Shown here piece after piece: positions 25,501 to 32,816 of a DNA stretch of 34,626 nt (position 1 is the first letter of the stretch; the number at the start of each line of letters is the position of its first letter). The stretch covers positions 547,135 to 581,760 of the forward strand of contig CP070714.1 of NCBI GenBank assembly GCA_020350385.1, written 5' to 3'. The DNA is from Candidatus Bathyarchaeota archaeon (GTDB lineage Archaea; Thermoproteota; Bathyarchaeia; Bathyarchaeales; Bathycorpusculaceae). Below the pieces are notes generated by a model that was given only the letters and a program-made list of their open reading frames with translations, made no database searches and was not told the DNA's origin. A program made the position numbers and the translations under genes.

Positions 25501-25946
25501 CAGACATAAACCTCGGGAATTCAGTAAGCTCTTACAAGCAATTTAAGTCGATGATTGAAAAATTAAACGCGCAACTGGAGTTAGGAGAAAAAATTGATGC
25601 TGTGGATGTGAGACACGTCGCTTTGAAGGTTTTGACAACTCATTTCCTTCGAGATATTGCTGGCAACTTACGTGCTTTCTCAACACAGGGTTTTAGGTGC
25701 AAATCATGTAACCAGCGTTTCCGCCGTTTACCTTTGCGCGGTAAGTGTCCCTTCTGTGGTGGATCCTTAACTCTAACGGTTTATCGCGGCGGTATAGAAA
25801 AGTATCTTGAAGCAGCCCAACAGTTGATTGATAAGTATGGGTTACCAAATTATTACGCTCAGCGAATTGCATTGATAAAAGACGAAATCACATCCCTATT
25901 CGATAATAAAAAGCCAAAGCAAGTCAGCCTTGTAGACTTCACCTAA
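22530..25946 (+). CDS. polC: DNA polymerase D large subunit DP2 (catalytic)
   Basis: The 1138-aa catalytic subunit of PolD has a double-psi beta-barrel active site of the RNA polymerase type. Conserved parts include IYFAGPIRAAGGTDQAL, FPSRRGGFRLRYGRSRNTG, the zinc modules ECPNCKTF...CAECGWE...CPRCGR...CPTCKSG (about 645-690), the catalytic RRDCDGDEDT (D888, D890, D892), and a late zinc finger (RCKSCNQRF...CPFCGG). The C terminus, KQVSLVDFT, fits a PCNA-interacting box (QxxLxxF). No intein is seen at the usual site. GGAGGG lies 9 nt before the TTG at 22530, so I start there rather than at TTG 22500 or ATG 22542. Confidence 0.96.
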   Translation: MNSKMSADYQNYVETMETQLNQLYAISESARSRGLDPSLKTECIIAKDIADLVEGLVGPKEVAVSIRELSAKLQREEIAFKVAEEIIYGKFGHMEPETAAEQAIRTALAIFTEGLTAAPIQGVAQVKIKANFDRTRYLAIYFAGPIRAAGGTDQALTLVVGDFVRRLLGLDRYKPTTEEISRFLEELRLYERSVGRFQYHVSDEEAKKALHWLPVEVTGTESDPIEVSSFRNLQRVETNRVRGGALRVVNDGVVGRAPKVLNIIEKLGFQGWDWLREFRKKSEKKSAGFMDDVIAGRPIFSFPSRRGGFRLRYGRSRNTGLSAVGIHPATMLVVERFLAAGTQMRLELPGKGGVVVPVDVLEPSIVLLKDGSVVRVSLENFKRVKGKIEKILFLGDILISFGDFLYTSKTLSPSGYVEEWWAKDLKKALTERFGGNILKAAETVRLSEGKLGAFLEAPFYNKPTVKEAILLSIHFNVPMHPNFTFFWSNLSSIQEVVMLRKWLSDAEVMLDADTIHKIVGTMEPNVAQALRKIFAPHRLLDGKIALEREDACAFAFCLGYGTSRIVKDSQAESVLKAVSFLSGVEVKEKAPTFVGARMGRPEKAKRREMKPLVHVLFPVSLAGGSRRNLLEAAKKGLVFVDVVKRECPNCKTFTFKVKCAECGWETIAQKSCPRCGRTLKINRCPTCKSGAVAYQRQAINVKDLIEDACRLLGVSVPKILKGVKGLTNEDKTPEIIEKGILRAKHDLSVYKDGTIRFDTTNTPLTHFKPSEVEVTVEKLRQLGYSYDAYGASLTNPNQICELKIQDVVIPRKAAKYFVQVSHFIDELLAKVYKLPSYYNIKSPHDLVGHLIMGLAPHTCVSILGRIVGFTDLNVCYAHPIWHSAKRRDCDGDEDTIMLALDMLLNFSRRYLPAQIGGIMDAPLLLIPFVNTKEVQRQAHDFDVSGAYPLEFYEKTLERAEAKQVSSIMDLVSHRLGTEGQFEGFKFTTPASDINLGNSVSSYKQFKSMIEKLNAQLELGEKIDAVDVRHVALKVLTTHFLRDIAGNLRAFSTQGFRCKSCNQRFRRLPLRGKCPFCGGSLTLTVYRGGIEKYLEAAQQLIDKYGLPNYYAQRIALIKDEITSLFDNKKPKQVSLVDFT

Positions 25947-25994
25947 AACTAAAGCTTTTCAACGTAAACAACAATTATCATTTGGTGAAACAGT

Positions 25995-26258
25995 ATCAAA
26001 GAAATTTTTCATCCTAACGCCTACTTGGAGCACGTGAAAAACGTAAAAAGGGGGCTCAAAACCAGAACCAAAATCCTAAATGCGTTAGAAAAGCGGTCCT
26101 CTAACGCAGCAGCAATTGCCAAGGAAAAATCGCTGTCATATGGCGTTGTACTGCATCATTTGCGACTCCTTGAAAAAGAAGGAATAGTCAATCGAAAAGG
26201 TAAGCGACCTTATTCTTGGGTGTTAACAGGCTTAGGGCAGAAGCGCTTGATCGGTTAG
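25995..26258 (+). CDS. Small winged-helix regulator, apparent ATC start
   Basis: This 87-aa ArsR-like winged-helix protein reads KRGLKTRTKILNALEKRSSN, AIAKEKSLSYGVVLHHLRLL and EKEGIVNRKGKRPYSWVLTG. The first conventional start is TTG 26025 with no SD. The frame stays open upstream to a TGA at 25986-25988, and GGTGA (25984-25988) lies 6 nt before ATC at 25995, adding KEIFHPNAYL, which reads as real protein. I place the start at ATC with caution. The stop overlaps the convergent MazG-like gene by 4 bp. Confidence 0.68.
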   Translation: MKEIFHPNAYLEHVKNVKRGLKTRTKILNALEKRSSNAAAIAKEKSLSYGVVLHHLRLLEKEGIVNRKGKRPYSWVLTGLGQKRLIG

Positions 26259-26542
26259 AAAACGCATTGGCATGGTGACTGTTGGCATTTTGGGCATTTA
26301 TGATTGTACTTTTTAATTACGGCTTTTTCAAGATCAATTCCTGCTAGGTTCGCAAGTGACGCGAGCCACGCAACGACATCTGCGAACTCTTTTTCAGTCG
26401 CTTCCTTGCCGTTTTCTTTAAGTGCTTCTCCTAACTCTCTGAGTTCGTCCGCAAGCCACTCATATGTTCCTTTTATCCCGCGTTTAGCGTCTCTATGAAA
26501 GTATAGGCGTCGCATCATTTGCTGGAATTCATGTATGTGCAT
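26255..26542 (-). CDS. MazG-like nucleotide pyrophosphohydrolase with Cys-rich tail
   Basis: The 95-aa protein has the all-alpha NTP pyrophosphatase fold: EWLADELRELGEALKENG and KEFADVVAWLASLANLAGID carry the expected ExxE and ExxxD metal-binding pairs. The C terminus, KCPKCQQSPCQC, is a compact four-cysteine group, probably a metal site. The ATG at 26542 has GGTGA 5 nt upstream; a GTG at 26551 overlaps that SD. The predicted role is hydrolysis of NTP or dNTP to NMP and pyrophosphate, as in house-cleaning; substrate unknown. Confidence 0.8.
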   Translation of the reverse strand: MHIHEFQQMMRRLYFHRDAKRGIKGTYEWLADELRELGEALKENGKEATEKEFADVVAWLASLANLAGIDLEKAVIKKYNHKCPKCQQSPCQCVF

Positions 26543-26731
26543 CTTACTCACCAGTTTCGCTTTATTGTTTATGCTCTTCCAGGTTTAAAATTTCGACGCG
26601 CTTTCGTAACAAATAATTTCTCAAATGGCGCTATTATTATCCAATCAAGGAATCAGAAGAGTGCGCAACATTAATAATACAGAAAAAATTATAGGATTAC
26701 ATCACTTCGATTAACAAAACGGTAAACTGAG

Positions 26732-26902
26732 ATGAGCAAGAAAAAGAAAGAAAGCAGTCCAATGCCAGCGGCGAGCGCAGGACTACTGCGATTTTTCGAG
26801 GAAGAAACCGAAGGCATTAAGATTAGACCAGAGCTTCTCGTAATATTTGCGGTAGCTCTAGTAATAATTTCTGTTCTAGCCCAAGCGTTTTTCCCCGCCT
26901 AA
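26732..26902 (+). CDS. Preprotein translocase subunit Sec61-beta
   Basis: A 56-aa protein: basic N terminus (MSKKKKESSPMPAASAGLLR), the FFEEETEGIKIRPE segment, and one membrane helix (about 35-54, LLVIFAVALVIISVLAQAFF). This is the classic archaeal Sec61-beta pattern, the small subunit of the SecY translocon, with its helix near the C terminus. A GGTAAACTGAG leader precedes the ATG. It is short enough to be missed by length-filtered gene calling. It lies downstream of DP2 and GGGP synthase, a grouping seen in other archaea. Confidence 0.88.
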   Translation: MSKKKKESSPMPAASAGLLRFFEEETEGIKIRPELLVIFAVALVIISVLAQAFFPA

Positions 26903-26926
26903 GGCTGTTTTAGGCGTCTTTTACAG

Positions 26927-27205
26927 TCATGGAGAATGCAAGACTTCTATTCTTTGAACTGAATTAAGATGGAGAAATAACTCACTCCTTTCTTCTCGGC
27001 TTGCGACTTGAGGTATGGGCTGAGCAATCGTTGATCTCAAAACAACAGCTTCAGCGTTAGAAAGCCAGATTCCAGAGGGTTTATGAGTCACAGCAACTAG
27101 AGTGCCTTCAAAACCGTAGGCTGGATCCAGAACAACCCTGATTTTCTTGCCCAAATTTCTTTCGAGCATGAGGAATATGGAAGGGGGCAATTCTTGCTCT
27201 GGCAT
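26927..27205 (-). CDS. LSm/Sm-like domain protein
   Basis: The 92-aa protein has a small beta-barrel that reads like an Sm fold: LERNLGKKIRVVLDPAYGFE, GTLVAVTHKPSGIWLSNAEA, a charged loop (SREERSE), then LFLHLNSVQRIEVL as the closing strand. Archaeal Sm-like proteins form rings that bind U-rich RNA. The Sm1 core is recognisable but the loop after strand 3 is longer than usual, so this may be a divergent paralogue rather than the main SmAP. It converges with Sec61-beta. Confidence 0.65.
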   Translation of the reverse strand: MPEQELPPSIFLMLERNLGKKIRVVLDPAYGFEGTLVAVTHKPSGIWLSNAEAVVLRSTIAQPIPQVASREERSELFLHLNSVQRIEVLHSP

Positions 27206-27463
27206 AGACTTAACTTCGCAGAATCTCTATAATTAATGCTTTAAAGATAAAGCAATTGCCCCCCGTAATGAATATTAAATCCATGGCTCACATGTTGGTG
27301 TAGCATTATGCCTTGCTTTGTTTTTTGATTTTCTCATGTTAAAACATTAACGTACTTTTCATCAGATTGTACAAGAACATGTTTTAACGGTCGCAAAGAA
27401 TAACTCCTTAACTTAGCTAGACTTTAATAGTCATATCCAAGTTCATTAGGAACCCAAATTGAG
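27206..27463. other. Spacer with a 10-bp inverted repeat
   Basis: The 258-bp gap between divergent genes contains GTTAAAACAT (27338-27347) and its exact complement ATGTTTTAAC (27379-27388), separated by 31 nt. No small gene is supported. The repeat could be an operator pair or a transcript hairpin for the DUF2070 gene. Confidence 0.4.
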
Positions 27464-29293
27464 ATGGTAGACATGGCGACTGAGGATTCACTCAATCACT
27501 CCATAAATATTGCGTTGAAGCATTACTCTTCCATGTTTTTCCTCCCATCATTCCGAAAGGCAGTCATAGCTGTAGCCTTACTCTGCATAGGCGTGGTGGG
27601 CCTTTCCACTTTCGCCCTTTTCCTTTCGGTTGAAGGACTGATCAGCAGCCTCTTTTTCGGCTTTTCCCTTTTTGCCGCGACCCTCCTCTTTGATTACGTA
27701 ACGAGCAAAATAGTTTTTGGAAATGACCCAATCTATGTTTTGAGAAGAACAGTGGCGCTTTCCCTCTTCTGCTGGATTCTCTGGCTGTTTTTCATCATCC
27801 TTGGGGTTATCTTCGGCACTATTTTCGATTTGTGGTGGTGGATTAAACTTTGCCTTTTGGGCTTTGCAGCCGTGCTGACTTTTCGTAGTGTTGTGTTTAT
27901 TTCAACTTCATCGGTAACAATCTTGCGGCGTTTATTGGCTTCTTTGCTTCAGCCCCTTCTTAGTATAGCCGTGTTTGTGGTTTTTTGGATGAGTCTTGAC
28001 AATGCAATCCCTCTCCAAGTTCTGCCTTTTTTTATTATTTCGCCTATAATTGGAATCTCTACTGCTTACTTGTTTACTTTCCTCATAGATCGTTTGGGGC
28101 AACGCACGTATGGTATACCTTCCATGCCCCTTTTTAGAGCGTTCATGCTCAACTGGGTGGCTGGTCTAAACGCACCCTTCGAAGAATTTCTCGAAAAACT
28201 GGGTGAAAATGAGGACATTGAAGTTACCCTTTTAATGTTCGATTCTCATAAGCCTAAGGCCGCGATTATAGTTCCGCTTGTTCATCCAGGCCCCTTTAAG
28301 AACATTGGAAGCAGCCTCCTGCCATCTATGCTTAAACATGAATTTGAAAAAGAATTTGGCTGTGACACCTGTGTTCCTCTAGGAATTCTCGGGCATGAGC
28401 TTGACTTAGCCTCACAAGCCCAGAACCATAAAATAATAAGTCACGTGATAAACTCTGCAAAATTCACCGCCTCTGCCAATAAAGCAACACCCTTCGTCAA
28501 AGTCACTGAAGGCTTCGCAACTGCCTCATGCCAAGTTTTTGGAAAAATTGCCCTTCTTTCGTTTACGCTTGCCCCAAAAACCACCGAAGATCTGCCGCAA
28601 CAGTTGGGTCACCTAGTTCGTGAAGAGGCAGAAAAACACGGACTTAACTGCAGTATCGTAGTAAACGCCCATAACAGTATCGACGACACGATTGATGTAG
28701 AAGCGTCTTTAGAAACATTGTGCGCGGTGGCTTCCCAATGCCTTGAAAAAGCCGTTTCCCTGCCCTCTTACCCGTTTGAGGCTGGTGCTGCTACCGTTTT
28801 CCCTGAGGAATTTGGTTTGAAAGACGGTATTGGCCCTGGCGGAATCACTGCGGTCGTGGTGAAGGTTGCTGAACAGAAAACCGCCTATTTAGTTATTGAC
28901 GGAAATAACATGGTTTCTGGATTACGTGAAGAAATCCTTTCAGCTCTTAAGGCTATAGGTTTTCACGCGAGCGAAGTTTTTACAACCGACACGCACGCAG
29001 TAAGCGCCGTAGTATTGGGAAGCCGAGGTTACCACCCTGTCGGCGAAGTCATGAACCATGCGACGCTAATTAGTTACATTCAGGAAGTCACAAAAACAGC
29101 AGCATCAACCTTGGAACACTGTAAAGCGGGGTGCATGCACATGATTGTGCCCAAGGTCAGAGTAATTGGCAAGGCTCGGCTAGAATCATTGTCGACACTT
29201 GTTGACAAGGCTCTTCAAAGGGCGAAGCAGACAGTAGTTCCAATTTTTGGGCTTGAAGGGCTGACTTTGATGTTGCTTCTGGCACTTTTATAA
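27464..29293 (+). CDS. DUF2070 family membrane protein
   Basis: The 609-aa archaeal protein has about seven N-terminal membrane helices (residues 30-210) and a large soluble C-terminal region (about 225-590), ending in a final hydrophobic segment. The soluble part has conserved-looking polar motifs: MFDSHKPKA, VPLVHPGPFKN, GILGHELDLA, VVNAHNSIDD, FPEEFGLKDGIGPGG, FTTDTHAV and GSRGYHPVGE. The repeated His and Asp suggest a metal-dependent hydrolase or ligand site facing the cytoplasm (inference). The family has no known function to my knowledge. An alternative ATG lies 9 nt downstream. Confidence 0.85.
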   Translation: MVDMATEDSLNHSINIALKHYSSMFFLPSFRKAVIAVALLCIGVVGLSTFALFLSVEGLISSLFFGFSLFAATLLFDYVTSKIVFGNDPIYVLRRTVALSLFCWILWLFFIILGVIFGTIFDLWWWIKLCLLGFAAVLTFRSVVFISTSSVTILRRLLASLLQPLLSIAVFVVFWMSLDNAIPLQVLPFFIISPIIGISTAYLFTFLIDRLGQRTYGIPSMPLFRAFMLNWVAGLNAPFEEFLEKLGENEDIEVTLLMFDSHKPKAAIIVPLVHPGPFKNIGSSLLPSMLKHEFEKEFGCDTCVPLGILGHELDLASQAQNHKIISHVINSAKFTASANKATPFVKVTEGFATASCQVFGKIALLSFTLAPKTTEDLPQQLGHLVREEAEKHGLNCSIVVNAHNSIDDTIDVEASLETLCAVASQCLEKAVSLPSYPFEAGAATVFPEEFGLKDGIGPGGITAVVVKVAEQKTAYLVIDGNNMVSGLREEILSALKAIGFHASEVFTTDTHAVSAVVLGSRGYHPVGEVMNHATLISYIQEVTKTAASTLEHCKAGCMHMIVPKVRVIGKARLESLSTLVDKALQRAKQTVVPIFGLEGLTLMLLLALL

Positions 29294-29374
29294 GCCAAAG
29301 CCTGTCGCTTTCCTTTTTTACGTAAAGATTAATATTACCTATTTGCCTAGTCGCTTTCTCTGGAGTAGGGCAGA

Positions 29375-30712
29375 ATGAGGGATTATCCAAAAATAATCGT
29401 TTCTCCACCTGGTCCCAAAGCCAGAGAGCTCGTAAAAAAAGATGCACGATTCATTTCGCCTTCATATTCAAGGTACTACCCTCTTGTCGTGGAGTCGGCT
29501 AAAGATTGCATATTAAAAGATGTTGATGGAAACGAGTACATAGACCTCAACTCTGGCATCGCGTGCATGAACGTTGGCCATACTCACCCCCGAGTGGTAG
29601 ACGCCATCAAGAACCAATGCGACCGTTTTCTACATTACTCCAACACAGACTTCTACTACAGAGAAGTAATCAACTTAGCAGAGAAACTGGCTGAAATAGC
29701 CCCTGGCGACTTCGAAAAGAAAATTTATTTTGGCAACAGCGGCACAGAAGCTGTTGAGGCAGGCGTCAAGCTTGCTAAATGGCACACTCGCAAACAGCTG
29801 TTCATAGGTTTCATCAGCGCTTTTCACGGTCGCACAATAGGTGCCTTGTCTTTTACTGCCAGCAAACCCATGCAGAGGCGGCACTTCTTTTCCTTAATGC
29901 CCGGCGTAGCTCACGTTCCCTACGCTTACTGCTATCGTTGTCCCTTCAAGTTTACTTATCCAGAGTGTAACTACTGGTGTGTGGGCTTCATTGACGAGTT
30001 CGTTCTGCAGAAGTACATGCCGACAGAAAATGTGGCGGCGATTGTAATTGAACCAATCCAAGGTGAGGGTGGCTATGTAGTTCCTCCGCCAGACTACTTC
30101 CAGAGGCTGAAAAAACTCGCTGATAAATATGGTCTCTTGCTTATCGATGATGAGGTGCAGTCTGGCATCGGAAGGACTGGCAAATGGTTTGCCATCGAAC
30201 ACTGGAACGTTGAACCCGACATCATCTGTAGCTCAAAAGCCTTAGCCTCGGGATTGCCAATAGGCGCCACCATTTCCAAAGCGAAAATCATGGATTGGAC
30301 TGGGGGCTCTCACGCGAGCACCTTCGGCGGAAATCCCTTGTCGTGTGCCGCTGCAGTAGCTGTTTTAGAAACTATAAAAGAGGAAAAGTTGCTTGCCAAC
30401 GCAAACAAGCAGGGCGCTCACGCCTTAAAAAGACTTGTGGAATTAAGAGAACGCAGCGAGATAGTTGGCGACGTCAGAGGGAAGGGCTTGATGATTGGCG
30501 TTGAGCTTGTTGAGGATAAGGCAAGCAAGAAGCCCGCTTCTAAGAAAGCTACTCAGGTGATTATGCGCGCGTGGAAGCGTGGAGTAGCTATCGTAACTTG
30601 TGGTACCTCAACAATCAGGATAGTGCCACCGCTCACGATACAGAGAGAATTGTTGGACGTAGCGTTAGATATTGTTGAAGACACGATAGCCGAGGTAGCG
30701 AAAGAAGCTTAG
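29375..30712 (+). CDS. Class III pyridoxal-phosphate aminotransferase
   Basis: The 445-aa enzyme is of the 4-aminobutyrate/acetylornithine aminotransferase class. The PLP lysine is K288 (CSSKALASG); D258 lies in LLIDDEVQSG; the phosphate-binding region is NSGTEAVEA (121-129); HASTFGGNPLSCAA is typical. Residues 186-202 (CYRCPFKFTYPECNYWC) hold four cysteines, an insertion seen in archaeal relatives of broad-substrate amino-acid racemases and omega-aminotransferases; it may bind metal. No lysine or arginine pathway genes adjoin it, so the substrate is open. GGAG precedes the ATG. Confidence 0.9.
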   Translation: MRDYPKIIVSPPGPKARELVKKDARFISPSYSRYYPLVVESAKDCILKDVDGNEYIDLNSGIACMNVGHTHPRVVDAIKNQCDRFLHYSNTDFYYREVINLAEKLAEIAPGDFEKKIYFGNSGTEAVEAGVKLAKWHTRKQLFIGFISAFHGRTIGALSFTASKPMQRRHFFSLMPGVAHVPYAYCYRCPFKFTYPECNYWCVGFIDEFVLQKYMPTENVAAIVIEPIQGEGGYVVPPPDYFQRLKKLADKYGLLLIDDEVQSGIGRTGKWFAIEHWNVEPDIICSSKALASGLPIGATISKAKIMDWTGGSHASTFGGNPLSCAAAVAVLETIKEEKLLANANKQGAHALKRLVELRERSEIVGDVRGKGLMIGVELVEDKASKKPASKKATQVIMRAWKRGVAIVTCGTSTIRIVPPLTIQRELLDVALDIVEDTIAEVAKEA

Positions 30713-30735
30713 ACAGTATACCAGATATAGGCTTT

Positions 30736-31310
30736 TCAGAAATCGCTTGGTTTAGCTATTACTTCTCTTATTCTCAGATCGAAGAATCTTGCAGCGTTAG
30801 CGGGTTTAATTCGGAGAGCCGTGTCCGCGCCTTTTCCAGTTCCTGCAACCGCAACAACATCTTTGCCGGCAGGGATTAATCCCGCGTCTGCAGCCATAAG
30901 CGTTATTTCCACGCATACCTTTGTTCCTTCCCCCATGAGTCTAAGCGTGTTAGCGATTAGCTCCAGCGGTTCCAATGTGCCGAATTTTTTGCGAATCGCT
31001 CTCTCCACGCTACTCAAGGCATGGGTCGCAGTGAGAATTTTCCCTCCATTAGCCAGAATTTCTTTTTTGAACTCCTCTTTTAACTCGAATTTTCCTGGTG
31101 CTTGAAATCCGCAGCAGTGCGTTACCACCACGGTGTTTTTGCCTTTGAAGGCTTTAGCGGCTTCGGCTCCTGTTTCACCCGTGTTTGTGGCGACAATTAC
31201 GTTTTCGATATTTTTTTGCTGATGTATTCTTTAACGATTTTTAAGAGAGCTTTTGTATTTTGTGCGCCTGCCGTTCTGAAATAGATTGCCCGTTTGTCAT
31301 GTGAATCCAT
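30736..31310 (-). CDS. COG1751 pyruvate-kinase-alpha/beta-like protein, frameshifted
   Basis: Translation from the ATG at 31310 (AAAGG upstream) gives MDSHDKRAIYFRTAGAQNTK and ALLKIVKEYISKK, then meets a TAA. At an A7 run (31211-31217) a -1 shift joins it to the second frame: NIENVIVATNTGETGAEAAK, AFKGKNTVVVTHCCGF and on to ERAIRKKFGTLEPLELIANT, AGLIPAGKDVVAVAGTGKGA and the end at 30736. The joined protein (about 190 aa) matches the whole COG1751 family (pyruvate kinase C-terminal-like domain, unknown function). It is either a homopolymer sequencing error, a recent mutation, or programmed slippage. Confidence 0.8.
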
Positions 31311-31334
31311 ATGGCCTTTCCTCTTTCTGGCTTC

Positions 31335-31856
31335 TTAACTTGTGCCTTTTAGGTTTTTAGCTGTTCTCCGAGCCTTCCTTTTCAGCGCTGTCCCGCAGAC
31401 TGCGCATTTTGTTGAATTGTAATCAGCCGCATATTCTCTGCGGCAAGCTGGACAGTATCTAACCCACTCCAGAAGACGACGAATGCCAAACGTTGCAAGA
31501 GACACAAACTCCATCCCCATTTGCGTGGCAACGTTCTGTATTGAATAATCATCTGTTACGATTTGGGGAGTGCAGCCTGCTGCCTTAAGCTCTAAAGCTA
31601 AAGCCAAGATTTGCATGTCGGTTTCTGACAGGAAAAAGGAGTCGCCAACCCTGTTCGCGGAAGCTTTCGCTTTATTCCAGAAGTCTTCAGAAGGCGCCTT
31701 TACTTTTAGTTTTCCGTTTTCCACGGCTGTTTTAAACCGTATCCATGGCATTGAGCTATTTCTTATCTCCTCCTTGACTTTGGGCACTGTAGCTTGGTCT
31801 TCACTTACAGAAAAAGGATCAAATCCTGCTAGAAAGGCGGAAGTATCTAATACCAT
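31335..31856 (-). CDS. nob1: rRNA endonuclease Nob1 (PIN domain plus zinc ribbon)
   Basis: The 173-aa protein has an N-terminal PIN nuclease with acidic residues in VLDTSAF (D4), LSETDMQILAL and VTDDYSIQN, and a C-terminal zinc ribbon (CPACRREY...CAVCGTAL). This is the Nob1 layout; it matures the 3' end of 16S rRNA in the small ribosomal subunit. It lies 33 nt behind the NAD kinase gene on the same strand, and 24 nt before the COG1751 gene, so the three probably form one operon. Confidence 0.9.
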   Translation of the reverse strand: MVLDTSAFLAGFDPFSVSEDQATVPKVKEEIRNSSMPWIRFKTAVENGKLKVKAPSEDFWNKAKASANRVGDSFFLSETDMQILALALELKAAGCTPQIVTDDYSIQNVATQMGMEFVSLATFGIRRLLEWVRYCPACRREYAADYNSTKCAVCGTALKRKARRTAKNLKGTS

Positions 31857-31889
31857 GACTCGTTTGCATGGATTGTTTTTCTGGATTTT

Positions 31890-32735
31890 TCATCCCGTTC
31901 CCTTAAACAGCAATCGGCTTCGCAATCGATTATAGAAATTGTCCTTAAACCTGATGAACGAAGTCACATTTTTGGAGCGTGTAACTGTCAACGCAGTAGC
32001 TTTTCCTGTTACAAATCGGTAATTTCCGTCAATTAAGACAAGCATTTTCTTCGGTCTGATGGCCTTGATCGTGACGTTAGCGTCAGCTGGAAAGACAATT
32101 GAGCGGAACACTGTTAGGGAACAAATGGGAGTTAGAACGAACGCATCTACTTCCTTATCTAAAACTGGTCCCCCTGCCGAGAGCGAATAGCCAGTGGAAC
32201 CCGTCTGCGTAGATACTATCAACCCGTCTGCTTGGCACTTCAGAATCGGTTTTTCGTCCTTGAATATTTGCGTGTAAAGTATTTTTGAGGGTTCTCCAGC
32301 AGAAATAACAACATCGTTTAAAGCGTCAGGGGGTATTTCCCCACCTGTGGATACCGCAAGCTTGCTACATTTCTCAATCTTGTACTCGCCGTTTAGGCAT
32401 TTTTCCACGGCGGCGAATGCATCTTTCGGTTCTACTTCAGTCAGAAATCCCCGCACACCCATGTTAATGGCTAATATTAGCGGTTCAGGTTTAGGAACTG
32501 CAATGCAAGTTCTCAGAATTGTTCCGTCTCCGCCTATTGTTATTATGAAATCCGTTTTCATGCTCGCAAGCGGGACAAGTTTTCCTTGGGTGTTCATTTT
32601 TCCCGTGAGGGTATCTTCCATGTAAACTTCCAAACCCTTGGTTTTAAGATACTCTGCCATTTCTTCCGCGAGTTTTATTGCCTGTTTCCTGTCGTAACGG
32701 GCGACTAATCCCACACTTTTGAACACTATTTTCAC
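31890..32735 (-). CDS. nadK: NAD kinase
   Basis: The 281-aa enzyme phosphorylates NAD+ to NADP+. The diagnostic GGDGT is at residues 68-72, followed by ALNDVVI (usually LNEVVI; here Asp replaces Glu) and QTGSTGYSLSAGGPVLD. The start has GGTGA 4 nt upstream. The N-terminal region starts KSVGLVARYDRKQAIKLAEE, standard for archaeal NAD kinases. A 6-bp palindrome (32741-32758) sits just before the gene and could be an operator. Confidence 0.94.
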   Translation of the reverse strand: MKIVFKSVGLVARYDRKQAIKLAEEMAEYLKTKGLEVYMEDTLTGKMNTQGKLVPLASMKTDFIITIGGDGTILRTCIAVPKPEPLILAINMGVRGFLTEVEPKDAFAAVEKCLNGEYKIEKCSKLAVSTGGEIPPDALNDVVISAGEPSKILYTQIFKDEKPILKCQADGLIVSTQTGSTGYSLSAGGPVLDKEVDAFVLTPICSLTVFRSIVFPADANVTIKAIRPKKMLVLIDGNYRFVTGKATALTVTRSKNVTSFIRFKDNFYNRLRSRLLFKGTG

Positions 32736-32740
32736 CGCTT

Positions 32741-32758
32741 AGGTAAATAGCGTTACCT
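32741..32758. promoter_or_regulatory. Palindromic operator-like site between nadK and aIF5A
   Basis: AGGTAA-N6-TTACCT is a perfect inverted repeat 6 nt before the nadK ATG and just below the TATA-like sequence CTATATATGG (32763-32772). The position, between promoter and start, is where a repressor would act. Confidence 0.45.
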
Positions 32759-32772
32759 TAATCTATATATGG
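32759..32772. promoter_or_regulatory. TATA element serving aIF5A and possibly nadK
   Basis: TAATCTATATATGG contains a self-complementary TATATA core between two divergent genes. On the plus strand it lies about 45-55 nt before the aIF5A ATG; on the minus strand about 25-35 nt before nadK. Confidence 0.45.
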
Positions 32773-32816
32773 GTGTTGTTTAAGATTGCTTTGAATAGAC
32801 AACCTTTGGTGAGTGT

